From NCBI RefSeq assembly GCF_010500955.1, contig NZ_QVMJ01000006.1:1-64000 (forward strand): DNA of 64,000 nt. Reading direction: 5' to 3'. The notes under the pieces are model-generated. The model was not told the origin of the DNA, made no database searches, and was given only the letters and a program-made list of their open reading frames with translations. The position numbers and the translations under genes are program-made. Shown in pieces: positions 38,912 to 47,816 of the stretch (positions are counted from its first letter, which is position 1; each line of letters opens with the position of its first letter). The DNA is from Bacteroides sp. 519. Lineage in GTDB: Bacteria > Bacteroidota > Bacteroidia > Bacteroidales > Bacteroidaceae.

Positions 38912-39922
38912 TTAGCCAAAACTCACTCCCAGTCTTTTCCCTTGTATAATAAGATCATGATCTTCGGGCACCAGTTTTAATTTCCCTGCCACTTCGTTTA
39001 AAGGTAGAGAGGTTATTTTACCGTCGACCAAAGCCACCATTCTTCCAAACTGCCGGTTGGCAACCAGTTCGGTTGCATGACCGCCCATCCGGGTAGCCAA
39101 ATTACGGTCGAAAGAGGTAGGCGATCCTCCACGCTGTGTATATCCCAGAACAGTTTCGCGTGTTTCAATGCCTGTTTCAAATTCTATTTCCTGAGCAATA
39201 TATTCGGCAACACGCTTTTTACCATCTGTTTTAATACCTTCGGCAACAACAACAATAGAATAAGGTTTCCCTTTCTTAACGCGATTGAGGATGGTCTCTC
39301 CCACCCTTTTTATATCATAAGGAATTTCAGGAATCAAGATAACATCTCCTCCACCTGCCATGCCCGAATAAAGAGCAATCCATCCGGCTTTATGCCCCAT
39401 TACCTCAATAACCATTACCCTTTTGTGCGAACTTGCTGTTGTATGCAAACGGTCTATTGCCTCTGTTGCAATAGTCACGGCCGAATCGAACCCGAAGGTT
39501 AATTCCGTTCCCCAGATATCATTATCTATTGTTTTGGGGAGAGATATTATATTAACGCCCATAGCAGCAAACTTGGCTGCGGTTTTCTGCGTACCGTTAC
39601 CTCCAATGCAAACAACACAGTCAATTCCCAGTTCCTGAATGTTCTGGGCTATTATGGCAGGTTTATCAATATCAGCAGGCATCCCTTTCTTTTTAAAAGG
39701 CTTATCGCGCGAAGTACCCAGAATTGTACCACCCTGTATCAACAAGCCCGAAAGAGACTTTTCGGTAAGTACTTCAACATCCTTTTCAAACAAACCCTGA
39801 AAACCACTATGTATGCCTATAACCTCCATCCCATAATGATGGATAGCCGTTTTGCATACTCCCCGGATGGTTGCATTTATACCCGGACAATCTCCTCCTG
39901 ATGTTAAAATTCCAATTCTCAT
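38912..39922 (-). CDS. pfkA: 6-phosphofructokinase family protein
   Basis: This 336-residue enzyme phosphorylates fructose-6-phosphate in glycolysis. Family motifs are MRIGILTSGGDCPGINATIR, PKTIDNDI, GRLxG-equivalent VIEVMGHKAGW and the C-terminal GYTQRGGSPTSFDR. In the phosphate-donor loop the usual GGDGT reads GGNGT, so the Asp that normally coordinates Mg is Asn. This may be a property of this paralogue, may shift the donor preference or may lower activity. A 148-bp repeat element separates it from the next gene upstream. Confidence 0.9.
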   Translation of the reverse strand: MRIGILTSGGDCPGINATIRGVCKTAIHHYGMEVIGIHSGFQGLFEKDVEVLTEKSLSGLLIQGGTILGTSRDKPFKKKGMPADIDKPAIIAQNIQELGIDCVVCIGGNGTQKTAAKFAAMGVNIISLPKTIDNDIWGTELTFGFDSAVTIATEAIDRLHTTASSHKRVMVIEVMGHKAGWIALYSGMAGGGDVILIPEIPYDIKRVGETILNRVKKGKPYSIVVVAEGIKTDGKKRVAEYIAQEIEFETGIETRETVLGYTQRGGSPTSFDRNLATRMGGHATELVANRQFGRMVALVDGKITSLPLNEVAGKLKLVPEDHDLIIQGKRLGVSFG

Positions 39923-40070
39923 AATGTTTTTTTAGAATTTAGAATCAAGAAGTAAGTAGTAAGAATGGTTCTTGCTATTACTCCTTAATGTTTTTAGAAT
40001 TTAGAATCAAGTAAGCAGTAAGAATGCCGCATGGATTCTTGCTACTTAATACTTAATGCTTACTCCTTAA
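39923..40070. repeat. Simple-repeat hairpin element (copy C)
   Basis: The unit starting AATGTTTTTAGAATTTAGAA occurs twice (39923 and about 39988). The second copy carries the family core ATGCCGCATGG (40024-40034) between AGTAAGCAGTAAGA and TTCTTGCTACTTA arms. The arms are built from AGTAAG words, unlike the other loci. It lies between the pfkA start codon and the stop of the next gene. Confidence 0.75.
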
Positions 40071-40730
40071 TTACTCTTTATACGAAACATTCAAAATCCA
40101 GTTGCGCACCATATCATTGTCTAATATCCTGCCGATAACCCTGTATTTAGAATCGTTCAGCGGATTTCGACCTATTAAAGGTTCGGCCATAACACCTGTT
40201 TCGGGCTTGTAGTAGTTAGCATGAACAAACGTCATTTTTCCTTTCCAATAATAGATGTAACCTACATGGCAGTCAAGACCCACAATATAAAGTCCCTCGC
40301 CCTGCTGATTAATATAACCAACAATATCATTCATTGGTTTATTGTGGAACCGTTTTATATCTGTTGTCAGTTTTTTAATTAAATACTCGGATGCTTGTTG
40401 CGCCCATTTAATGCGGGGAATATCGAAACCCATATCGCGAAGGGTGGTAGTAACAAAATACCCACAAGCTATACTGCCCTGTCCAGGAGTTTGGCTATGC
40501 CCATGAAAAGTCCATGGTGTGTTATACCATGAACGGAAGAAACTATCCGAAACATTTAATAGATAATTCCGGGCTTCAATTACTATGGAGTCCTTATTCT
40601 CAATTTCGTTATACTGTTGTTGAAAAGACATTCGTTTCTCCAATACCTCGTTTTTCAATCCGGTATAGGACTGTGCGTTTATAAATGCAAAAGGAAAAAG
40701 AAATAAGATAAGAGTTACTGATATTTTCAT
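40071..40730 (-). CDS. Secreted protein with candidate NlpC/P60-like Cys-His active site
   Basis: This 219-residue protein has a signal peptide (MKISVTLILFLFPFAFINA). Cys89 in GSIACGYFVTTTLRDMGF and His155 in GLDCHVGYIYYW, followed by MTFVHANYY, are spaced as in papain-fold amidases of the NlpC/P60 type. The assignment rests on this pattern only. If right, it would cleave peptide or amide bonds in the envelope. It is monocistronic and diverges from the GH3-family adenylating enzyme. Confidence 0.6.
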   Translation of the reverse strand: MKISVTLILFLFPFAFINAQSYTGLKNEVLEKRMSFQQQYNEIENKDSIVIEARNYLLNVSDSFFRSWYNTPWTFHGHSQTPGQGSIACGYFVTTTLRDMGFDIPRIKWAQQASEYLIKKLTTDIKRFHNKPMNDIVGYINQQGEGLYIVGLDCHVGYIYYWKGKMTFVHANYYKPETGVMAEPLIGRNPLNDSKYRVIGRILDNDMVRNWILNVSYKE

Positions 40731-40824
40731 CGTTTTTTTGCTGATTATAAACTTAAAAACTATAAACTTAACCCAAATTTTTATTATTTGGCGTACAAAG
40801 ATAGCTAGAAAGCAGAAATTAACT

Positions 40825-40832
40825 TACTTTTG
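40825..40832 (+). promoter_or_regulatory. -7 box of the GH3-family gene
   Basis: TACTTTTG matches TAnnTTTG and lies 26 bases upstream of the start codon at 40859. A convincing -33 element at the right distance is not visible. Confidence 0.55.
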
Positions 40833-40858
40833 CGCTGCAAAACGTTATTTAATAGCAA

Positions 40859-42367
40859 ATGAATATTACTAAAATTGTAAGTAAGGTTTTTGAGGGAAGG
40901 TTAAAGCAAATAGATTTATATACCACACAAGCTGGCGAACTTCAATATAAGGTGCTGATGAGGCTGATAAAGAAAGCCGAGAACACTGAATGGGGAAAGA
41001 AATACGATTATAAATCAATTAGAAGCTACGACCAGTTTAGAAACACAGTACCTGTTCAAACTTATGATGATATTAAGCCTTATGTTGAACGCTTAAGAGC
41101 AGGTGAACAGAACATTATCTGGCCTTCTAAAATAGAATGGTTTGCTAAATCAAGCGGAACAACAAACGATAAAAGTAAATTTCTGCCTGTTAGTAAAGAA
41201 GCCCTGAAAGATACACATTACCGGGGTGGAGGCGATGCCGTAGCTTTGTATCTGCGCATGAATCCTCAAAGCCGTTTCTTCTCTGGGAAAGGCGTTATTC
41301 TGGGTGGTAGTCATCGTCCTAATCATAACTCAAAACATGGATTAGTGGGCGATTTATCAGCCATTCTTATCGAAAACATCAATCCTGCTGTTAACTACCT
41401 CCGTGTTCCCAGCAAAAAAATTGCTCTGATGAGCGAATGGGAAACCAAACTCGAAGCTATTGCCAACAATACCATAAATGCAGATGTAACCAGTTTGTCG
41501 GGTGTACCCTCCTGGTTTCTGGTATTAATAAAACGAGTATTAGAGAAAACAGGTAAACAAAACCTGGAAGAGGTTTGGCCTAATCTTGAAGTGTTTTTTC
41601 ATGGTGGTGTTAGCTTTACCCCATACAGAGAGCAATACACACAGCTCATTAAATCACCCAAAATGCATTATGTAGAAACATATAATGCATCCGAAGGCTA
41701 CTTCGGTACCCAAAACGATCTGTCCGATCTTTCTATGCTATTGATGATTGACTATGGTGTGTTCTACGAATTCATCCCGATGGAAGACATTGAAAGCCCT
41801 AATCCACGAGTGTTTTCTTTGGAAGAGGTTGAGCTGAATAAGAATTATGCTATGCTTATCTCAACAAGCTCAGGCTTATGGAGATATATGATTGGAGACA
41901 CCGTTAAGTTTACTTGCAAAGCTCCGCATAAATTCATCATTACAGGAAGAACCAAACATTTTATTAATGCTTTTGGCGAAGAACTAATTGTTGATAATGC
42001 CGAGAAAGGACTGAAAAAGGCATGCGAAGAAACAGGAGCTCAGGTAAGCGAATATTCTGCTGCACCTGTATTTATGGACGAGAATGCCAAATGCCGTCAT
42101 CAATGGCTGATTGAGTTTGCAACAATGCCCGACTCTATTGAACATTTTGCCAAAGTGCTGGATGATACTTTGAAAGAAGTAAACTCCGATTACGAAGCTA
42201 AACGTTGGAAAGATATTGCCCTGCAACCGCTGGAAGTTATTGTAGCCCGCCCAGGATTATTCCACGACTGGTTAAAAGAGAAAGGTAAACTCGGAGGGCA
42301 GCACAAAGTGCCACGCTTAAGCAACATCAGAGATCATATAGAAGAAATGCTGACTTTAAATAGTTGA
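40859..42367 (+). CDS. GH3 auxin-responsive-promoter-type acyl-adenylating enzyme
   Basis: This 502-residue protein belongs to the GH3 family of acyl-acid amido synthetases (not glycoside hydrolase GH3). It has an ATP-binding KSSGTTNDKSKFLPVS, ETYNASEGYFGTQ and YMIGDTVKF, with a final adenylation subdomain (ITGRTKHFINAFGEELIV). Plant members conjugate amino acids to hormones; the bacterial substrate is unknown. Its stop codon (TGA in AGTTGAG) lies at the very start of a simple-repeat hairpin. Confidence 0.9.
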   Translation: MNITKIVSKVFEGRLKQIDLYTTQAGELQYKVLMRLIKKAENTEWGKKYDYKSIRSYDQFRNTVPVQTYDDIKPYVERLRAGEQNIIWPSKIEWFAKSSGTTNDKSKFLPVSKEALKDTHYRGGGDAVALYLRMNPQSRFFSGKGVILGGSHRPNHNSKHGLVGDLSAILIENINPAVNYLRVPSKKIALMSEWETKLEAIANNTINADVTSLSGVPSWFLVLIKRVLEKTGKQNLEEVWPNLEVFFHGGVSFTPYREQYTQLIKSPKMHYVETYNASEGYFGTQNDLSDLSMLLMIDYGVFYEFIPMEDIESPNPRVFSLEEVELNKNYAMLISTSSGLWRYMIGDTVKFTCKAPHKFIITGRTKHFINAFGEELIVDNAEKGLKKACEETGAQVSEYSAAPVFMDENAKCRHQWLIEFATMPDSIEHFAKVLDDTLKEVNSDYEAKRWKDIALQPLEVIVARPGLFHDWLKEKGKLGGQHKVPRLSNIRDHIEEMLTLNS

Positions 42368-42448
42368 GTTTAAATAGTTGAGAATTGAGAGTTGAAAGTT
42401 GCGATGCCGCATGGTAACTCTCAATTCTCAACTCTCAACCCTCAACTA
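42365..42448. repeat. Simple-repeat hairpin with GCGATGCCGCATGG core (copy D)
   Basis: Arms of TTGAGAATTGAGAGTTGA type pair with CTCAATTCTCAACTCTCAAC, around GCGATGCCGCATGG (42401-42414). It fills the gap between two convergent genes. The left arm includes the stop codon of the GH3-family gene, and the right end touches the stop of the LytTR gene. Confidence 0.9.
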
Positions 42449-43228
42449 AATAGACAGCGTCTCTTTCAACTGCTTATACCCCGATATACTTGCCCGCAAC
42501 GTGGTTCCATTTTTAAGGTGTATGTGGTATGTTTCTTTTGCATATAGTTCTACCCGGTCGATATACTCTACATTTACAATATATGACCTGTGAATACGCA
42601 CAAAATTCTCGGGTAAGTTCTGTTCAAGCGACTTCATTGTTTGCTCTTTAAGGAATTCACCCTCGGCGGTAAACAGCATTACATAATCGCCACAAGCCTG
42701 CACATGGGTTAGGTTATTGACCTGAATTACATGAATGCGCGAACCATTCTTTACAGCAATACGATCCATCGTTTCGGCCAACTGTGTTTGAACGCTCTCT
42801 GATAATAGCCTGTCTTTCTTCCACCTGTTCAGCTTCACGGTTCGGTACCACTGCACCAAAATAAACCATACCAAAATGGCAAACGTAAACCGTAATGGCA
42901 AAAGAAATAAAAAACGCTGAAAGAATAATTTATCCATCGGGTATTCAATCAGCTGTATAACAAAGCAAACTATCAGCCATGCCAAAATAACGACTAGGGA
43001 GAGAATAAATTCGGCCTGTGGTATGTGTATTGTATCCACAATAAACCAAAAAAGAAACCCCAACAAGAATAAAACAAGAATGGATATGCTGCTATCTAAC
43101 AAAGCTGCATATAGTGGAATTGATCCATAGAACCAGAGCAACAAAGCATATAGGGATATTGCCAGAACAACAATTATCCCCACAGCCGTTTTTCTATATT
43201 GGTTTTCTATAAAAGGATGTTTGTACAT
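42446..43228 (-). CDS. Membrane protein with C-terminal LytTR DNA-binding domain
   Basis: This 260-residue protein has four hydrophobic helices (about residues 14-36, 38-64, 74-92 and 105-128), a charged linker, and a LytTR domain at about 160-258 (HVIQVNNLTHVQACGDYVML ... LPENFVRIHRSYIVNVEYID). It is a membrane-bound transcription factor without a receiver domain. The start codon lies two bases after the stop of the LiaF-like gene, so both are one operon, and a sensor-regulator relation is plausible. Confidence 0.9.
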   Translation of the reverse strand: MYKHPFIENQYRKTAVGIIVVLAISLYALLLWFYGSIPLYAALLDSSISILVLFLLGFLFWFIVDTIHIPQAEFILSLVVILAWLIVCFVIQLIEYPMDKLFFQRFLFLLPLRFTFAILVWFILVQWYRTVKLNRWKKDRLLSESVQTQLAETMDRIAVKNGSRIHVIQVNNLTHVQACGDYVMLFTAEGEFLKEQTMKSLEQNLPENFVRIHRSYIVNVEYIDRVELYAKETYHIHLKNGTTLRASISGYKQLKETLSI

Positions 43229-43230
43229 GC

Positions 43231-43959
43231 TTAGCTCTTTACTTCAACACCACTAAAAGACACACTTCCGCGTAGAACAAGGATCTTATCTACCTCAATT
43301 GGCCCTAATCCACTGATGCGAGAGTCTTCATATCCACCTAGTGATGTTTGCAGTTCCGATTTAACTACCCAGTTAGATGGGATATAAATCTCGGCCCCTC
43401 CAAAACTAATGCTTAAGTCGAGGTAGGTAGTACCGGGTTCTAATGTTGTACGACGAAGATCTAAAACAACACTTCCAAACGAATTGGTTATGATTCCACC
43501 TTTAAAAACATCTTCAGTAACAACCTCTTGTGTAGAGCTAAAGCTGTTATCTATATTAACAAAACCATTTTGTGTATGATGGTTCATTCGGGAGTTTTGA
43601 TGATGGTGCCGGTGATTGTTCCTGAACATTGAATTCTTTTTGGATGTAACAACCAATAGACCCGTAATTATTAATACAACCGGCCAAAAGAAGTTAGCAA
43701 ATACATCATTAAAGAAATGAATTTTGGGCATCAAAAAATAAACACCTGTAGCTATCAGGATAATACTTCCAACCATTTGTTTCTTGGTTAACAGATTTAC
43801 TCCTATTACAATCAGAAGCATTTGCCATGAAACAAATATCCGGTAAACATCATAACTAATGATATTCAGGTTTTTTCCTAATAGTAATACGCCTACTGCT
43901 ATAAAGATTGCTGCAATCCAATAAGCACCAACTGGTTTTGGGGTTTTGTTTACTTCCAT
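43231..43959 (-). CDS. LiaF-like membrane protein
   Basis: This 242-residue protein starts with four short hydrophobic helices (AYWIAAIFIAVGVLLLGKNL through FFWPVVLIITGLLVVTS). A His/Asn-rich linker follows, and then a beta-rich C-terminal domain (VVLDLRRTTLEPGTTYLDLS, GGAEIYIPSNWVV, RGSVSFSGVEV) like the LiaF/toast-rack fold used in envelope-stress control. It precedes and is probably co-transcribed with the LytTR gene, from a -7 box at 43992-43999. Confidence 0.85.
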   Translation of the reverse strand: MEVNKTPKPVGAYWIAAIFIAVGVLLLGKNLNIISYDVYRIFVSWQMLLIVIGVNLLTKKQMVGSIILIATGVYFLMPKIHFFNDVFANFFWPVVLIITGLLVVTSKKNSMFRNNHRHHHQNSRMNHHTQNGFVNIDNSFSSTQEVVTEDVFKGGIITNSFGSVVLDLRRTTLEPGTTYLDLSISFGGAEIYIPSNWVVKSELQTSLGGYEDSRISGLGPIEVDKILVLRGSVSFSGVEVKS

Positions 43960-43991
43960 GTTATTTAAGTTTATGAGTTTTTAAGATGAAA

Positions 43992-43999
43992 CAAAAATA
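43992..43999 (-). promoter_or_regulatory. -7 box of the LiaF-like/LytTR operon
   Basis: CAAAAATA reads TATTTTTG on the minus strand, matching TAnnTTTG, 33 bases upstream of the start at 43959. Confidence 0.5.
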
Positions 44000-44218
44000 C
44001 GATATAATGTGTACTCTCTTCAATACAAACACTATTATATGAGGAAGAAAACCGATGAAATACTGATTATTCCCGATGAAATAAGTCGATTTCATCGAAA
44101 CTGAGTAAATTGTGAGTTTTTTGTGACTCTGTTTTCTCGTTTATTTTTTGCTAAATTACTTATTTTGTTCCTCGTAAGGTTCACTTACTATTATTAACTA
44201 ACTATCAAAAAAATATTT

Positions 44219-44698
44219 ATGAAAACAAGGTTGTCAATCTTCAAAAACAGAACATTATCTGTTATCTTTGTTTTTCTTTTTATTGCTTGCAGTAAGAATG
44301 ATATTACAGAAGTCGACCCCGAACCTCTTCCACTTATTATTCATGGACCACAGATAATATTAACACCAGAATGTGGTGGTTTCCATCAAGAAAGAACTAT
44401 AAGTGGCAATGGTAATTATAAAATTGTCCATCCTAAGAAAAAAAACACACTAGACCCAAACACATATTATAGTGTATCATTAACTGAATCAACTATATCC
44501 ATCGATTTAATTACTCCTATTCCTCAAGGAGAACATCTTACTGCAATCTATTTACTTATGGATGAGAAAGGAAAAAGGAGAATATTTTGGGTACAAAACG
44601 AATTTTTATATGGTGGAATTGAAGCCCCCTATTATGATGTACACAAAAATCTGGAGTATTATTTGTTAAACAATGATGAATATTGGGATTTTCAATAA
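44219..44698 (+). CDS. Tandem lipoprotein 1, unknown function
   Basis: This 159-residue protein has a lipoprotein-type signal with Cys (VIFVFLFIACSKND). The mature part is beta-rich and ends LLNNDEYWDFQ. Its neighbour at 44738 shares the leader AACTATCAAAAAAATATTT, the first five codons (MKTRL), the order of motifs (GNGNYKI / GNDNYKI; YLLMDEKGKRRIF / FLLIDGKEQRKVF; YGGI) and the aromatic C-terminus. The pair is a tandem duplication. I do not recognise the family. Confidence 0.75.
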   Translation: MKTRLSIFKNRTLSVIFVFLFIACSKNDITEVDPEPLPLIIHGPQIILTPECGGFHQERTISGNGNYKIVHPKKKNTLDPNTYYSVSLTESTISIDLITPIPQGEHLTAIYLLMDEKGKRRIFWVQNEFLYGGIEAPYYDVHKNLEYYLLNNDEYWDFQ

Positions 44699-44737
44699 TC
44701 CTAGCTTATTCAAGGATAACTATCAAAAAAATATTTT

Positions 44738-45181
44738 ATGAAAACAAGGTTGTATTTATTTTTACCAATCTTTTTTCTTCTACTTGCTTGTCAGGAGAGA
44801 GAAGATATTAATTTAAATGAAAAGCAGGAAATCATTCCCTTAAAAATAGATGATACTAAAATCTATTTTGGAGAAAACGAAAAAGAAAGGCAGATAAAAA
44901 TAATTAGTGGAAACGATAACTATAAAATCATTTATCATAAAGAGACAATAGGCAATAATAATTTTGTTGTTTCTTTGGAAAAAACTATTATAACCATAAA
45001 GTTACAGACTGAAACAGAAAATATAATTGAAGAAATGTTTCTTTTAATAGATGGTAAAGAACAAAGGAAAGTTTTTACAATTGCTAATCAGCCATATTAT
45101 GGTGGTATAAACCCTGATGGCTCAGTTGTTGATTTAGATAAAGAGTTTGGAACCCGTAACGACATTTGGATCTTCAAATAA
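44738..45181 (+). CDS. Tandem lipoprotein 2, unknown function
   Basis: This 147-residue lipoprotein (MKTRLYLFLPIFFLLLAC, Cys18) is a diverged duplicate of the preceding gene and is preceded by the same leader. It ends GTRNDIWIFK. Immediately after its stop another frame reads SSYWDISKAMNDLYLNNDDY and then WNFQ-stop, which resembles the C-terminus of gene 1 better than its own end does. It may therefore have been shortened by a frameshift, or a third copy may have decayed onto its 3' side. Confidence 0.7.
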   Translation: MKTRLYLFLPIFFLLLACQEREDINLNEKQEIIPLKIDDTKIYFGENEKERQIKIISGNDNYKIIYHKETIGNNNFVVSLEKTIITIKLQTETENIIEEMFLLIDGKEQRKVFTIANQPYYGGINPDGSVVDLDKEFGTRNDIWIFK

Positions 45182-45266
45182 CCTTACTCATTCTTCCTAT
45201 TGGGATATTTCTAAAGCAATGAACGACCTCTATCTAAACAACGATGATTATTGGAACTTCCAATAG
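45182..45266 (+). pseudogene. 3' remnant related to the tandem lipoproteins
   Basis: In the frame shifted by one from lipoprotein 2, bases up to 45266 encode YWDISKAMNDLYLNNDDYWN followed by FQ and TAG. This parallels YYDVHKNLEYYLLNNDEYWD then FQ at the end of lipoprotein 1. It has no start codon or signal of its own. It is either the lost true end of lipoprotein 2 or the last piece of a third copy. Confidence 0.65.
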
Positions 45267-45274
45267 TCTAACTC

Positions 45275-45305
45275 ATCCCTGACTGCAGATTCTTCGGTCA
45301 GGGAT
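45275..45305. terminator. Bidirectional hairpin before mnmA
   Basis: A 9-bp stem (ATCCCTGAC / GTCAGGGAT) with a 13-base loop lies between the convergent lipoprotein and mnmA genes. The flanking T-runs are weak. Confidence 0.5.
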
Positions 45306-46355
45306 TCACACTATTATCCCTCCCCCCAGCACCAACCCATCCTTATAAAACGCAGCTGCCTGCCCTGGAGCAATTGCAGTAAGAGGTTCATGAAGAGTCA
45401 CATCCAAAAGTCCATCCTCCCTTACTGATACAGTGCAATGATTTTCCTGCTTTCTATAGCGTATCTTTACAATAATATCGTTGTGGTTCAGCAATGCTTT
45501 TTCATCTACAATATTCCAGTTCTTCAGTACCATTCCGGTTTTTTCAAGAGATTTGAGTGGGCTTAATACAATATCATTGGTAGTGGGATTGATTTCTTTC
45601 ACAAATACTGCTTTATTAAGGTGTATCCCCAAGCCCCGCCGCTGACCTACTGTATAGAAAGGATATCCCTGATGGAAAGCAATAAAATTTCCCTCTTCAT
45701 CAAGGAATCTTCCCCTTTGAAACAACCGGTTATCAACATGTTCTTTCAGAAAAGTATGATAATCGAAAGGACAAAAACAAACACCAATGCTATCTTTCTT
45801 TTGGGCAACTTTTTGATATCCCCTCTCTTGTGCCAGGCCTCTGGCTTCGCTCTTAAGTATATCGCCCATAGGAAGTATCATGCGCGAAAGTATATTTTGT
45901 TTTAATCCCCAAAGAAAAAAACTTTGATCCTTTTCCGGGTCTTTGGCTGTTTTAATAAAGTAGGTATCTCCAACCTGTTCCTTTTTTACATAGTGCCCGG
46001 TAGAGATATGGTTTATTCCGTTTTCATCGGCTACTTTTGCTAATAAAGGCCATTTAAGCATATTGTTGCATACTGCACAGGGAACAGGGGTACGGCCCGA
46101 CATGTATTCGTTTATAAAATATTCAATAACATTGGTGCTGAACACTTCGCGGGCATCATAAACCAAATGGGGTATTTGTAAACGGTTAGCTAGTTCACGG
46201 GCATCTTCTAAATAAGTTGTTTGGTTATCTTTCTCATAAAATCGAAAAGTAATGCCTGTTACATCATATCCTGCATCCTGAAGTAATATAGCTGCAACAG
46301 AACTATCTGTTCCGCCACTCATTCCTAAAAGTACGCGATTGTTTTGTTTGCACAT
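45306..46355 (-). CDS. mnmA: tRNA-specific 2-thiouridylase
   Basis: This 349-residue enzyme thiolates U34 of Lys, Glu and Gln tRNAs. The PP-loop is [13 protein letters not shown]. The first catalytic Cys is in VPCAVCN and the second in [18 protein letters not shown] is represented by [13 protein letters not shown]. The length is normal, and GGTDSS replaces the more usual GGVDSS. Bacteroidales often carry two mnmA paralogues; this could be either. It is convergent with the lipoprotein pair. Confidence 0.92.
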   Translation of the reverse strand: MCKQNNRVLLGMSGGTDSSVAAILLQDAGYDVTGITFRFYEKDNQTTYLEDARELANRLQIPHLVYDAREVFSTNVIEYFINEYMSGRTPVPCAVCNNMLKWPLLAKVADENGINHISTGHYVKKEQVGDTYFIKTAKDPEKDQSFFLWGLKQNILSRMILPMGDILKSEARGLAQERGYQKVAQKKDSIGVCFCPFDYHTFLKEHVDNRLFQRGRFLDEEGNFIAFHQGYPFYTVGQRRGLGIHLNKAVFVKEINPTTNDIVLSPLKSLEKTGMVLKNWNIVDEKALLNHNDIIVKIRYRKQENHCTVSVREDGLLDVTLHEPLTAIAPGQAAAFYKDGLVLGGGIIV

Positions 46356-46415
46356 GCTACAAAAAATATAATCCTAAGATAATCAACAAATTACAGTACC
46401 ACATATCTTTTAACG

Positions 46416-46550
46416 CTGGTACAAAAGTATCACCACCTTTCATGGGCTTGAGAAAAAAGTATCATGCTGGTGGTACAAAAGTATCACTACTAAGATACTT
46501 TTGTATCACAAGCGTGGCACTTTTGTATCATGCTGGTGATACAAACCAGT
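46416..46550. repeat. Array of GTATCA / ACAAAAGT words overlapping a gene end
   Basis: The words GGTACAAAAGTATCAC, AAAAAAGTATCATGCTGG, GATACTTTTGTATCAC and GGCACTTTTGTATCATGCTGG recur in both orientations over about 135 bp. CACTTTTGTATCA differs by one base from CACTTTTGTGTCA of the 9868-9946 array. The array begins downstream of the DUF2851 gene and encodes that protein's last dozen residues. Confidence 0.75.
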
Positions 46551-47816
46551 TGTTTTTTGTTTAAGATACTCATACCCAAACCGGCAGTACAAACATTTTT
46601 TCTTATCGCAATACTCCTTTTGCAGTTGCAACAAGGCTTGCGAATCGGCAGCTGTGAATACCGGTATTCCTGTACCATCCCATCGCCTGGTTACATAATT
46701 GTTTTCGGCCTTTGTGTTTTCCAGAAATGTGGTTGCCCGTGCACAAAGGGTTTCGTCGGCTTTATATAAACCATACGCATACAAAAAGGGAACTACAGTA
46801 TTTATAATAAGTAGGTTGAGCGAGCCATTTCCTAAACTTTTTTCTTTGTTCGGAGCCGTTTTGTTAAAATTATAATGAGTTTCCCAATAAGGTGAAGTTC
46901 CGGTTTTAAAGATGGATTTTATCTGATCGGTTGTTTCGGCTTCTATTATTTTAGAGAACAAAGAATGCTCTTTGTTATAGAAATAAGCCAGTTGAGCAAT
47001 GCGCACATGAGGGAAGTTACCAGGCCTCAACCGAAGAAGTTTCCAACTTTCCGGTTCTATTTTTTGAAACTGAAATTTATGTTGCAGGTATTTATATTCC
47101 TTTTGCAGTTCAAGGTAATACGCATCGCTTAAATCGGCTTCCAGCAATCCGGCCTGACCGAAGAAGATGGCTTCTACCTGAAACAGGTTATCACGGTGTT
47201 TATCAACAGCCCGGAACGGAATCTGCTTGGCCCATGTTTCAAAAGCATCTCCATTAATCCCGAAACCAAAATTACGGGCCAGAGTAATAAAAAATGCATC
47301 CTCCCAATGGTTATTCAGTGTTTCTAAGCGTTTTTTAATAACATTGGTTTTCTCCTCAAACCTTTCGGTTTGCAAGGCACTGAACCATGAATGTATGGTA
47401 AGTTTTGATAGCGCCGGTATCACCGAAAAGCAAGGAGGCTTCATATCTGCCTGCCTCAGTTCTTCATAATGGGAAGTTACTGATTCCGGGCATGTTAACA
47501 CCATTTGAGGGATTGCTTCGCCATTACTCCGATAAATATCCATATCTATCTGCGAAGCTACATGCAGAATAACAGAGTCGTATGCTTTATCTTTGTCGTG
47601 CCCATGTTTAATCCAGTCGGATGCAATGGTATGCAATTCTACATTTCCTATCCATAGGGTACCATCAATCTTTATTTTTGCATTAAAAAAATCCGGGCCT
47701 GCGTTGTGATTACTGAGGCCGGGATCGATCACCTCAACAGCTTGTCCGGAGACTGTACGCAATTCTTGTAGAGGAAAGATTTTATGCTTCCACACATAAT
47801 GTAGTAATTGTTCCAT
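46506..47816 (-). CDS. DUF2851-family protein
   Basis: This 436-residue cytoplasmic protein resembles DUF2851, a conserved Bacteroidota family of unknown function (MEQLLHYVWKHKIFPLQEL; NHNAGPDFFNAKIKIDGTLW; GNVELHTIASDW). The GNVE-containing motif near residue 77 recalls a nuclease-like core, but no activity is established. The last 13 or so residues (LYHQHDTKVPRL) are encoded by the GTATCA repeat array, so the native C-terminus is probably altered. It diverges from dapB. Confidence 0.85.
   Translation of the reverse strand: MEQLLHYVWKHKIFPLQELRTVSGQAVEVIDPGLSNHNAGPDFFNAKIKIDGTLWIGNVELHTIASDWIKHGHDKDKAYDSVILHVASQIDMDIYRSNGEAIPQMVLTCPESVTSHYEELRQADMKPPCFSVIPALSKLTIHSWFSALQTERFEEKTNVIKKRLETLNNHWEDAFFITLARNFGFGINGDAFETWAKQIPFRAVDKHRDNLFQVEAIFFGQAGLLEADLSDAYYLELQKEYKYLQHKFQFQKIEPESWKLLRLRPGNFPHVRIAQLAYFYNKEHSLFSKIIEAETTDQIKSIFKTGTSPYWETHYNFNKTAPNKEKSLGNGSLNLLIINTVVPFLYAYGLYKADETLCARATTFLENTKAENNYVTRRWDGTGIPVFTAADSQALLQLQKEYCDKKKCLYCRFGYEYLKQKTTGLYHQHDTKVPRL

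Noticed and set aside
46490..46678. A 62-codon Cys-rich minus-strand frame at the end of the DUF2851 gene
   Set aside because: It is a shadow of the DUF2851 gene and the GTATCA repeats. Its cysteines come from the repeat word.
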